From the NCBI GenBank assembly GCA_023390875.1, contig JAEWCA010000220.1:1-6235 (forward strand): a stretch of DNA of 6,235 nucleotides, read 5' to 3'. The stretch comes from Actinomycetes bacterium (GTDB taxonomy: Bacteria > Actinomycetota > Actinomycetes > Actinomycetales > Cellulomonadaceae). Under the pieces are notes generated by a model that did no database searches, had not been told where the DNA came from, and saw only the letters and a program-made list of their open reading frames with translations. The translations under genes and the position numbers were made by a program. Positions 1 to 5,377 of this stretch are shown here, one piece after another (position 1 is the stretch's first letter; each line of letters begins with the position of its first letter).

Positions 1-269
1 ACGCGGTGTGGGCCGCACGACTCTGGGCAGGGGTCCGCACGGCGGGGGACGCCGACGCGGGGGCCGCGTTCCGGTGGCTCGGGCTCGCGCCCGAGGACTT
101 CCCGGGCCGCCGTCAGCTGATGCGGCTCGACGACGCGATCAACACGGCCGCGTTCGCGCTGGCGGCGGGAGACCAGCTCGCCCCCGAGCACGCCGTGACC
201 CTGCTCCGGCCGTTCGCCGCCGTGGGGTTCACCTCGGTCGCCGAGCCGCTCGCCTCCCGCACCCCGTGA
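1..269 (+). CDS. Unknown protein, C-terminal part (5' end outside window); paralogue of the next gene
   Basis: The reading frame is open from the left edge to the TGA at 267-269, so only the last 88 or so codons are present. A GTG at position 6 could be read as a start. However, the alignment to the next gene puts this point about 45 residues into that protein, so I treat the gene as truncated by the window edge. The visible part is Ala-rich and probably helical. From the LGLAPEDF segment to the end it aligns without gaps to residues 68-133 of the neighbour, with about 24 identities in 66 by eye. Shared blocks include LGL, AGDxL, EH, LL, P and GF. I recognise no family, catalytic motif, signal peptide or membrane segment. 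The 47-bp gap to the next gene has a ribosome binding site but no TA dinucleotide, which suggests co-transcription. Function unknown. Confidence 0.72.
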   Translation, partial: AVWAARLWAGVRTAGDADAGAAFRWLGLAPEDFPGRRQLMRLDDAINTAAFALAAGDQLAPEHAVTLLRPFAAVGFTSVAEPLASRTP

Positions 270-300
270 CGGTGCCGGTGCCCGACCTCGGCGGCGTGTG

Positions 301-306
301 AGGAAG
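301..306 (+). promoter_or_regulatory. Ribosome binding site for the 143-aa unknown gene
   Basis: AGGAAG lies ten bases before the GTG at 317. It supports that GTG as the start rather than the later in-frame codons. The spacer 270-316 contains no TANNNT -10 element, so the gene is probably translated from an upstream transcript. Confidence 0.6.
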
Positions 307-316
307 TCGATCACCT

Positions 317-748
317 GTGGACGCGTCGAGCACGCTCGGACCCCGGCACGAGCTCGTCGCGCAGTTCCTGGACGAGGTCCGGTACCGCGACACCGACTGG
401 CAGGCCCTCGCCGCGGACGTGAGGTCGCCGGAGGCGTCGGCGGCGACGGCGGCGATCGCCGACCTGAGATGGCCGGCCGCCCAGGCGGCAGCGGTCGACG
501 ACGCCGCGCTGCAGGCGTTCGCGTCGCTGGGCCTGACCCGGGACGCGTTCGACCACCCGCTCGCCATGGGGCGCGTCAAGAACAGCATCGGTGCGGCGTC
601 GACGGCGATCTCTGCCGGTGACGCCCTCGGCCGGGAGCACGTCGAGGCGCTGCTGAAGCCCTACGTGGCGGCCGGGTTCGCGAGCGCGGAGCGGGCGCTC
701 GCCACCACCTCAGGCCCGGAGGACTCCGGAGCGGACACCACCACGTGA
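317..748 (+). CDS. Unknown 143-aa helical protein, tandem paralogue of the preceding gene
   Basis: The GTG at 317 with AGGAAG ten bases upstream gives 143 residues. The N-terminal part (about 1-60) is Ala/Asp-rich and looks helical, with HELVAQFLDEVRYRD near residues 11-25. Residues 68-133 repeat the sequence of the preceding gene product (LGL near 71-73, AGDxLxxEH near 100-108, LLKP near 112-115, AGF at 119-121). Residues 134-143 are a polar tail ending in three threonines. No cysteine, membrane helix, signal peptide or catalytic motif is visible. The stop overlaps the start of the 33-codon gene by four bases (GTGA), suggesting translational coupling. The pair could be partner or scaffold proteins, for example for handling the small peptide, but that is inference from position only. 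I do not recognise the family. Third-position GC supports a real gene. Confidence 0.78.
   Translation: MDASSTLGPRHELVAQFLDEVRYRDTDWQALAADVRSPEASAATAAIADLRWPAAQAAAVDDAALQAFASLGLTRDAFDHPLAMGRVKNSIGAASTAISAGDALGREHVEALLKPYVAAGFASAERALATTSGPEDSGADTTT
716..729 (+). repeat. Small inverted repeat near the end of the 143-aa gene, ahead of the peptide start
   Basis: CCGGAG (716-721) and CTCCGG (724-729) are separated by GA. The structure lies 15 bases before the GTG of the peptide gene and includes GGAGGA (718-723), a Shine-Dalgarno-like run. It might affect translation of the peptide gene. With this base composition a six-base inverted repeat can easily arise by chance, and the sequence is also coding. 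Confidence 0.3.
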
Positions 749-866
749 GCGGCAGCGACGCGCTCGAGGAGCTGCCGGGTCTGAACTTCGGGTCCGGGTC
801 GGCGCAGATCGACCTGGAGTCGGAGTCGTTCGACTGGGCGTGCTGACACCACGACGACTCCGGAGC
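722..866 (+). repeat. Pair of 11-bp direct repeats flanking the peptide gene
   Basis: GACTCCGGAGC occurs at 722-732 and again at 856-866, on either side of the 33-codon gene. Each copy contains the palindrome CTCCGGAG. The copies are 134 bp apart start to start. The first is inside coding sequence and the second is in the spacer before the AIM24 gene. They could be protein binding sites or a trace of a duplication or insertion; chance is also possible. Confidence 0.3.
745..846 (+). CDS. 33-aa acidic peptide with C-terminal cysteine; candidate peptide precursor
   Basis: The GTG at 745 overlaps the TGA of the upstream gene (GTGA, 745-748) and runs to the TGA at 844-846. The peptide begins MSGSDALEELPGLNF, has a Gly/Ser linker GSGS (16-19), and ends with IDLESESFDWAC (22-33). 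It carries seven acidic residues, no Lys, Arg or His, and one cysteine, at the very last position. Of 33 codons, 32 end in G or C, which matches real genes here and argues against a random frame. The Shine-Dalgarno is weak (GGAG at 728-731, 13 bases away), so coupling to the upstream gene is the likelier way it is translated. An acidic LEEL-type N-terminal part, a flexible Gly/Ser stretch and a short aromatic/Cys tail is the layout of a leader-core ribosomal peptide precursor. That is inference, since no tailoring enzyme or exporter is in the window. It could also be a small regulatory or partner protein. Confidence 0.55.
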   Translation: MSGSDALEELPGLNFGSGSAQIDLESESFDWAC

Positions 867-868
867 CG

Positions 869-897
869 TGCACCGCGGTCCGTCGCGCCGATACGGT
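869..897 (+). promoter_or_regulatory. Possible leaderless promoter for the AIM24 gene
   Basis: TACGGT (892-897) fits the actinobacterial -10 pattern TANNNT and ends seven bases before the ATG at 905. That is the distance expected when transcription starts at the start codon. A weak -35 candidate, TGCACC (869-874), lies 17 bp upstream. The ATG lacks a usable Shine-Dalgarno (GAGG at 899-902 is only two bases away), which fits a leaderless message. Confidence 0.4.
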
Positions 898-904
898 CGA
901 GGCC

Positions 905-1573
905 ATGCGCAGCACACTGATGCAGAACGCGGAGCGGTCGACGGAGCCGGGGCGGTTCGTCCTGCAGAACGACAAGATGCTCAAGGTCGACCTCGCGGGG
1001 ACCGGCGGCTTCTTCTACGCGAAGCAGGGGTCGATGGTCGCGTACCAGGGGGACGTCGACTTCGCGTACCAGGGCTCGGGCGGCGTCTCGAAGATGTTCA
1101 AGAAGGCGTTCACCGGCGAGGGCATGTCCCTCATGAAGGTGTCCGGCAGCGGTGACGTGTTCCTCGCGCAGGACGCCGACCAGGTGTTCGTCGTCGAGCT
1201 CGAGAACGAGTCCGTGACCGTGAACGGCGCGAACATCCTCGCGTTCGAGAGCACGCTGACCTGGGACATCAACCGGGTCGAGGGCGCGTCGATGCTGAGC
1301 GGTGGGCTGTTCAACACGACGTTCACCGGATCCGGGGCACTGGCCGTCACGGCGCACGGGACGCCCGTGGTGCTGCAGGTCGACGTGCCGACGTTCGTGG
1401 ACATGCAGTCGGCCGTGCTGTGGTCCCGCTCGCTGACGTCGTCCGTGCGCAAGACCGCGAAGCTCGGGGCTGTCGTCGGGCGAGGATCGGGCGAGGCGTA
1501 CCAGCTCGGGTTCACCGGGCAGGGGTTCGTCGTGGTGCAGGCCTCCGAGGGGCACCCCGTCGTGTCGAGCTGA
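905..1573 (+). CDS. AIM24 family protein
   Basis: The 222-residue product is a Gly-rich beta protein of the AIM24 family (TIGR00266/DUF124 type). Yeast Aim24 is a mitochondrial protein needed for normal inner-membrane organisation; the role of the bacterial members is unknown. Family features visible are MLKVDLAG (25-32), GSMVAYQGDVDF (42-53), AFTGEGMSLMKVSGSGDVFLA (68-88), LSGGLFNTTFTGSGALAV (131-148) and the C-terminal block EAYQLGFTGQGFVVVQ (197-212). These form a repeated beta-prism-like pattern. There is no signal peptide or membrane segment, so it is likely cytoplasmic. The ATG at 905 is preferred over the in-frame ATG at 920 because of the -10-like element seven bases upstream and because the N-terminus MRSTLMQN looks natural for the family. 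It stands alone here, although such genes often occur in tandem sets. It converges on the 149-aa gene with a 25-bp gap and no clear terminator. Confidence 0.9.
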   Translation: MRSTLMQNAERSTEPGRFVLQNDKMLKVDLAGTGGFFYAKQGSMVAYQGDVDFAYQGSGGVSKMFKKAFTGEGMSLMKVSGSGDVFLAQDADQVFVVELENESVTVNGANILAFESTLTWDINRVEGASMLSGGLFNTTFTGSGALAVTAHGTPVVLQVDVPTFVDMQSAVLWSRSLTSSVRKTAKLGAVVGRGSGEAYQLGFTGQGFVVVQASEGHPVVSS

Positions 1574-1598
1574 CGCGGCCCGGACTGGTCACGAGCCG

Positions 1599-2048
1599 TC
1601 AGGCACCGTCGCGCCGGGGCATCCGGATCCCGAGCATGGTGTCCTCCGGGACCGGCAGGGTGTCGAGGCCGGGCGGGGGTGGCGGGTACCCGTCGGCCGG
1701 CGGCTCGCCGACCCACACGCGCCACAGCCCGGCGACCGGGTGCACGACGGCCGGGACGACGACGTGGGCGCGGAGGTCCGCGGGCAGGACGGCGTCGAAC
1801 GGTGCGACGCGGTCCGGCGGCACGAACCCGACGACGAGGTTGCGCCAGCTCACGACGACCCGCTCCCCCGCTCCCCGGCTGATCTCGACCGTCGTCACGA
1901 CGTCGCCGCGGGCCGCCCGCTCGCGCACGTGCAGGGCCGTGTCGAACGACCGCTGCAACGCCGGGGCGTCGGCGGCCGTGAAGCCGTCGAACGGGCCGAG
2001 AGACTCGGGCGGGACGACGACAGGACGGTGGCGGCGGAACAGGGGCAC
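1599..2048 (-). CDS. Hypothetical 149-aa protein, possibly with a HIRAN-like C-terminal half
   Basis: The GTG at 2048-2046 gives 149 residues ending at the TGA at 1601-1599. The N-terminus is short and basic (PLFRRHRPVVV), followed by an acidic/Ala helical stretch to about residue 45. A predicted beta-rich part follows (VVTTVEISRGAGERVVV 50-66, NLVVGFVPPDRVAPF 70-84, HVVVPAVV 95-102, LWRVWVGEPP 108-117). A Pro-rich run lies at 122-126, followed by a polar tail. The VGFVPPDRVAPF segment recalls the G-Y/F-L-P-x-x-x-A core of HIRAN-type domains, but this is a weak resemblance. No membrane helix is present. A Shine-Dalgarno is not obvious. The gene is divergent from the NrdI-like gene and convergent with the AIM24 gene. 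I cannot assign a function. Confidence 0.68.
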   Translation of the reverse strand: MPLFRRHRPVVVPPESLGPFDGFTAADAPALQRSFDTALHVRERAARGDVVTTVEISRGAGERVVVSWRNLVVGFVPPDRVAPFDAVLPADLRAHVVVPAVVHPVAGLWRVWVGEPPADGYPPPPPGLDTLPVPEDTMLGIRMPRRDGA

Positions 2049-2179
2049 CGGCCCAGCGTGGCACGTCGGGGACGCGCGCGTGTTCGTCCCACGGGCGCGT
2101 CCGGGGGCTCGCAGCTCCGCGCCGACGACCGGGACGTCGGTCCCAGGCGCCCCGGCCCCGCGCCGACGACGCTGACGCC
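2049..2179. other. Divergent intergenic spacer without a recognisable promoter
   Basis: This 131-bp spacer separates two divergent genes and should hold promoters for both. It contains no TA dinucleotide on either strand, so no TANNNT element exists in it. Two features stand out: the hairpin GGGAC-GTCG-GTCCC (2131-2144) and the 13-bp direct repeat CCGCGCCGACGAC (2117-2129 and 2158-2170). Either might be an operator, but both could be chance at this GC content. Confidence 0.4.
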
Positions 2180-2605
2180 GTGCGCCTCCTCCCCGTGTAC
2201 TACTACTCGTCGGCCAGCGGGCTCGTGCGGGTGTTCGCCGAGCAGCTCGGCCGGCCCGTCTTCAACCTCGCCGAGCGCGAGCACCGCCTGTCCGAGGTGG
2301 ACGGGCCGTGGGTGCTGCTGACCCCGTCGTACATGACGGGCAACCCGAACAACGACACCATCCCCGAGGGTGTGCGCCGGTTCCTGCGCTCCGCGGTGAA
2401 CCGGCGGGCGATGGTCGGGGTGATGGGGTCGGGGAACCGCAACTTCGGCGAGCACTATCAGATGGCCGCGCGGCAGATCGCGGCCGCCTCGGGTCGGCCG
2501 GTGCTGTTCGAGTTCGAGATCTCGGGCACGCCGTGGGACGTCGAGGAGTGCCGGCGGATCCTCGGGCGGCTGGACGAGGGGCTCGCGGCCGCGCACGCCG
2601 GGTAG
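2180..2605 (+). CDS. NrdI-like flavodoxin, stand-alone, with altered phosphate loop
   Basis: The 141-residue product matches NrdI, the flavoprotein that activates the manganese cofactor of class Ib ribonucleotide reductase (NrdEF). NrdI features seen are the first strand and loop VYYYSSASG (6-14), PWVLLTPSY (43-51), the diagnostic VGVMGSGNRNFGE (79-91), and RPVLFEFEISGTPWDVE (106-122), corresponding to the family's LYRFELMGTxxDV. Length is normal. Two things are odd. The FMN-phosphate loop, usually SSxSxNTxRF, reads SSASGLVRVF, so the Asn-Thr pair is replaced by Leu-Val. Also, no nrdH, nrdE or nrdF is adjacent. The GTG at 2180 is the only start near the first strand, as no ATG or GTG occurs in frame over the preceding 80 bases, but it lacks a Shine-Dalgarno. 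It may be a divergent NrdI with weakened flavin binding or a family member with another partner. The fold assignment is firm, the role less so. I give no symbol because of the loop change. Confidence 0.85.
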   Translation: MRLLPVYYYSSASGLVRVFAEQLGRPVFNLAEREHRLSEVDGPWVLLTPSYMTGNPNNDTIPEGVRRFLRSAVNRRAMVGVMGSGNRNFGEHYQMAARQIAAASGRPVLFEFEISGTPWDVEECRRILGRLDEGLAAAHAG

Positions 2606-2635
2606 CGGGCCGGTCCCGTCGCGGGGGCCGGCCCG
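2606..2635 (+). terminator. Strong GC hairpin directly after the NrdI-like gene
   Basis: CGGGCCGGTCCC (2606-2617) pairs with GGGGCCGGCCCG (2624-2635) through twelve pairs, one of them T-G, around the loop GTCGCG. The stem begins at the base after the TAG stop (2603-2605). No U-run follows, which is common for intrinsic terminators in high-GC actinobacteria. It would isolate the NrdI-like gene from the DinB gene downstream. Confidence 0.7.
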
Positions 2636-2659
2636 GTGCGGCGTGTCGGTGCTCCCGGC

Positions 2660-2665
2660 TACGGT
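2660..2665 (+). promoter_or_regulatory. Possible -10 element for the pentapeptide/DinB gene
   Basis: TACGGT (2660-2665), followed by CGA, is the same TACGGTCGA string found before the AIM24 gene. It would start transcription near 2672 and give a leader of about 37 bases that carries the GAGGAG ribosome binding site. No convincing -35 is seen 16-18 bp upstream. It lies after the hairpin terminator, where a new promoter is expected. Confidence 0.35.
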
Positions 2666-2697
2666 CGACAGCACCGGACGTCATCGAGCCCCTCGAC

Positions 2698-2703
2698 GAG
2701 GAG
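2698..2703 (+). promoter_or_regulatory. Ribosome binding site that sets the start of the DinB gene
   Basis: GAGGAG lies five bases before the ATG at 2709. The frame stays open upstream to a GTG at 2643, which would add 22 residues. The good Shine-Dalgarno and the natural N-terminus MATFTRTDEL favour 2709. Confidence 0.75.
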
Positions 2704-2708
2704 ATGCC

Positions 2709-3458
2709 ATGGCCACCTTCACCCGGACCGACGAGCTGCGGGGCGCCCGGTTCGTCGGCGTCAGCCTGCGGGGTGCGCGGTTCGTCGAGTCCGACCTGTC
2801 GGAGGTCGTGATGCGCGGGGTCGACGTCGGGGGTGCCGACATCGACGCGCCGTGGCTGCCCGACGGCACGTTCCTCGTGAACGGCGTCGACGTGACGCCG
2901 TTCGTCGAGGCGGAGCTCGACCACCGGTTCCCCGGCCGTGAGCAGCGCAGGGCGAGCGACCCGGCGGGGCTGCGGGCCGCATGGGACGCGCTGGAACGGA
3001 CGTGGGACGCGACGGTCGAGCGGGCGGCGCAGATGCCCGTGGGGACGGTGGACGTGTCGGTGGACGGCGAGTGGTCGTTCGCGCAGACGCTGCGGCACCT
3101 GGTGCACGCGACCGACGTGTGGCTGCGCAAGGCGGTGCTGCAGGTCGAGCAGCCGTTCCACCCGCTGGGGCAGGCGGACAGCAGCGCCGCGGACGAGGCG
3201 GGTGTGCCGGCGCCGGTCACCGACCCACCACCCTTCGCCGAGGTGCTCGACGTGCGGGCCGGTCACGTCGCGATGGTGCGCGACTTCCTCGCGACGGTCA
3301 CACCCGACGAGCTGGCCGCCGAGCGGCGCAACCCGCACGACCCCGAGCAGCCCGAGACCGTGCTGTCGTGCCTGCAGGTGATCCTCGAGGAGGAGTGGGA
3401 GCACCACCGGTTCGCGGTCCGCGACCTCGACACGCTCGCGGGAGCGGGGCAGGCCTAG
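2709..3458 (+). CDS. Pentapeptide-repeat / DinB family fusion protein
   Basis: The 249-residue protein has two parts. Residues 9-45 show pentapeptide-repeat spacing (LRGAR-FVGVS-LRGAR-FVESD-LSEVV-MRGVD, then GGADI), enough for about two coils of a beta-helix. Residues 84-240 resemble the DinB/YfiT four-helix superfamily of metal-binding thiol-transferase-like enzymes: ALERTWDATVE, then the conserved block GEWSFAQTLRHLVHATDVWL (120-139), GHVAMVRDFL (185-194), and EEEWEHHRFAVRDL (227-240). His130 or His133, His186 and His232 or His233 are the likely three metal ligands. Actinobacterial DinB relatives include mycothiol-dependent enzymes, so a thiol-linked detoxification role is possible but unproven. 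It is cytoplasmic; no signal or membrane segment is seen. The TAG stop overlaps the TAG of the M3 peptidase gene on the other strand. Confidence 0.85.
   Translation: MATFTRTDELRGARFVGVSLRGARFVESDLSEVVMRGVDVGGADIDAPWLPDGTFLVNGVDVTPFVEAELDHRFPGREQRRASDPAGLRAAWDALERTWDATVERAAQMPVGTVDVSVDGEWSFAQTLRHLVHATDVWLRKAVLQVEQPFHPLGQADSSAADEAGVPAPVTDPPPFAEVLDVRAGHVAMVRDFLATVTPDELAAERRNPHDPEQPETVLSCLQVILEEEWEHHRFAVRDLDTLAGAGQA
3455..3458. other. Shared CTAG: overlapping stop codons of two convergent genes
   Basis: The palindrome CTAG gives TAG on the + strand (3456-3458, DinB gene) and TAG on the - strand (3457-3455, M3 peptidase). The two genes therefore meet with no spacer and no room for a terminator between them. 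Confidence 0.9.
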
Positions 3459-5371
3459 CTGCGGGCCGCGAGCCACTCCTCGAACGCGTCGAACGTCGTC
3501 GGCCTGCCGAGGAACCGCTCCACCAGGTCGGCCGCGTCGGCGGTGCCGCCCGGGGCGAGCACGGTGTCGCGGTAGCGGCGGCCCATCTCGGGGTCCATGA
3601 GGTCGTCCCCGAACGCGGTGCGCAGGTCCTTCGCGATGACCAGGCTCCAGAGGTACGTGTAGTACGCCGACCCGTACTCCTGCAGGTGCCCGAAGCCGCT
3701 CGACTGGTGGGTGTCCTCCAGCGGCGTGTACGGGCCGAACCGGTCGTCGATCTCGGCCGTGTATGCGTCGAGGTCCTCGGGCGGGGCCGCGTGCAGCCCG
3801 TACGAGAGGGCCGTGAAGTTGAGCTGGCGCCGGGTCCACGCACCGCGGCCGAACGCGTCGGCGGCACGCATCCGGGCCACGAGGTCGGCCGGGATCGCGA
3901 CGCCGTCGGCGTTCGTCGCGAAGGAGCACAGCACGTCCGCGTCCCAGGCCCACTCCTCGAGGAGCTGGCTCGGCGCCTCGACGAAGTCCCACTCGGTCGC
4001 CACGCCCGCGAACCGCGCCCAGCGCTGGCCGCCGCCGACGATCTCGTGCACCAGATGGCCGATCTCGTGGAAGAACGTCAGGACGTCGTCGTGCTCGAGC
4101 GTGCCCGTCGAGAAGTTGCAGACCAGCACGCCCTCGGGCAGGTGGCGGCCCGCGACACCCGGGACCAGCGGGAACTGGGCGGCGTGGTTGAACTTCCCGG
4201 GCCGCGGGTGCATGTCGAGGTACACGCGGCCGATGCGCTCGCCGTCCGAGACGACGTCGTACACCTCGACGTCCGCGTGCCAGGTGGGTGCGTCGACGCG
4301 GTCGAACTCGATGTCGAGCAGGCGCCCGATGGTGTCGAGGACGCCGTCGCGCACCGCGTCGTACCGGAAGTACGAGCGGACCTCCTGCGCGTCGACGTCG
4401 TACTGCTCGCGGCGCACCACCTGGTCGTAGTACAGGCTGTCGGCGGGCGTGACGGCCGTCGCGGACGGGTCGTCGGCGCGGAACCGGGTGAGCAGCACGT
4501 CGACGTCACGGCGGGCCGGCTCGGCCGTGAGCGCGTCGAGCCGCTCGACGAACTCCCCGATGGCCTCGCCGGAGCCGATCATCTTGACCTCGGCGTCGTA
4601 CGTCGGCCAGTCCGGGTAGCCGAGCAGCGTCGCGCGCTCCTGACGCAGCCGCAGCAGCTCCGCGAGCACGGGGGCGTTCTGCGGCCAGCCGATGCGCAGG
4701 TACTCGGCGGTGAGGGCCGTGCGGACCCCGGCGTCGTGCGCGTACGTCCGCACCGGCAGGAGGTCGGGGTACTCCGTGGTGAGCGTGACGAGGCCGTCGT
4801 CGCCCGCCGGGTGCTCGGCGCGGAAGTCGTCGGGCAGCCCGTCGAGCTGATCCGGGCGGACCTGGATGCTGCGGGCACCCTCGCGGATGTTCCGGGCGAA
4901 CTCGAGGCCGAGCTCGGTGCACCGCTGCGCGAGCGTGCGGAGCCGGTCCCGCTCGTCGGCGGGGCGGTCGACGCCCGACCGGCGGAAGTCGCGCAGCACG
5001 CGCTCCCGCAGCCGTGCCGTGTCGGCGTCGAGGCCGTCCGCGCTCGTCGCCGCGAGCACCTCGTACAGCGCGTGGTCGAGCTCGCGCTCCGTCCCGAGGT
5101 CCTCCGCCGCCTGGGCTCGCTCCTCCGCCGCCGCCCGCAGGTCGGGGTCGGGGTGCACCTCCGCGAGCAGGTGCGCCGCGGACGACGCGCGCGCCAGGGC
5201 CAGGTCGCTCTCGCCCCACAGGTCGAGCACGTCGGCGGTGGTGCGGTCCGTCCCGTCCTTGAGCGTGGCGAGATGGGCGCGGGCGGCGTCGAGGGACGCG
5301 TCGACGGTGTCGGCGAGGAAGGCCCGCCAGTCCGCGTCGGGGGCGGGGAAGCGGGAGGGCTCGGCGGTCAT
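3455..5371 (-). CDS. M3 family zinc oligopeptidase (thimet oligopeptidase / Dcp-like)
   Basis: The 638-residue enzyme would cleave short peptides in the cytoplasm. No signal peptide is seen. The zinc site is FFHEIGHLVH, with His435, Glu436 (catalytic) and His439, plus Glu465 in the family motif DFVEAPSQLLEEW (462-474). Substrate-binding residues near the C-terminus are in HLQEYGSAYYTYLWS (562-576), where Tyr566, Tyr570 and Tyr573 correspond by eye to the tyrosines of the mammalian enzyme's flexible loop. The segment VYLDMHPRPGKFNHAA (383-398) is also typical of the family. Length is normal and no frameshift is seen. The ATG at 5371-5369 is preferred over the in-frame GTG at 5386-5384, because a -10 element overlaps the GTG and ends six bases before the ATG. 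The IclR gene lies 41 bp upstream on the same strand. The gene probably recycles peptides; a specific link to the regulator is not shown. Confidence 0.94.
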   Translation of the reverse strand: MTAEPSRFPAPDADWRAFLADTVDASLDAARAHLATLKDGTDRTTADVLDLWGESDLALARASSAAHLLAEVHPDPDLRAAAEERAQAAEDLGTERELDHALYEVLAATSADGLDADTARLRERVLRDFRRSGVDRPADERDRLRTLAQRCTELGLEFARNIREGARSIQVRPDQLDGLPDDFRAEHPAGDDGLVTLTTEYPDLLPVRTYAHDAGVRTALTAEYLRIGWPQNAPVLAELLRLRQERATLLGYPDWPTYDAEVKMIGSGEAIGEFVERLDALTAEPARRDVDVLLTRFRADDPSATAVTPADSLYYDQVVRREQYDVDAQEVRSYFRYDAVRDGVLDTIGRLLDIEFDRVDAPTWHADVEVYDVVSDGERIGRVYLDMHPRPGKFNHAAQFPLVPGVAGRHLPEGVLVCNFSTGTLEHDDVLTFFHEIGHLVHEIVGGGQRWARFAGVATEWDFVEAPSQLLEEWAWDADVLCSFATNADGVAIPADLVARMRAADAFGRGAWTRRQLNFTALSYGLHAAPPEDLDAYTAEIDDRFGPYTPLEDTHQSSGFGHLQEYGSAYYTYLWSLVIAKDLRTAFGDDLMDPEMGRRYRDTVLAPGGTADAADLVERFLGRPTTFDAFEEWLAARS

Positions 5372-5377
5372 GCGGCG

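Noticed and set aside
6..8. GTG at position 6 as a true start of the first gene
   Set aside because: The alignment to the neighbouring paralogue places it well inside the protein, and the five bases before it cannot show a ribosome binding site.
1574..1598. Terminator between the AIM24 gene and the convergent 149-aa gene
   Set aside because: Only short, poorly paired complementary stretches are present in and around the 25-bp gap.
710..2064. Long - strand frames (710-1555 and 1015-2064) opposite the AIM24 gene
   Set aside because: They cover the well-supported AIM24 gene on the other strand, and their composition is typical of antisense frames in GC-rich DNA.
2643..2708. N-terminal extension of the DinB protein from GTG 2643
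   Set aside because: The extra 22 residues have no family similarity, while ATG 2709 has GAGGAG at five-base spacing. The extension also overlaps the proposed -10 element.
2262..3992. A 576-codon open frame on the - strand
   Set aside because: It is antisense to the NrdI-like and DinB genes and out of frame with the peptidase. The translation is Arg/Pro/Ala-rich without domain features.
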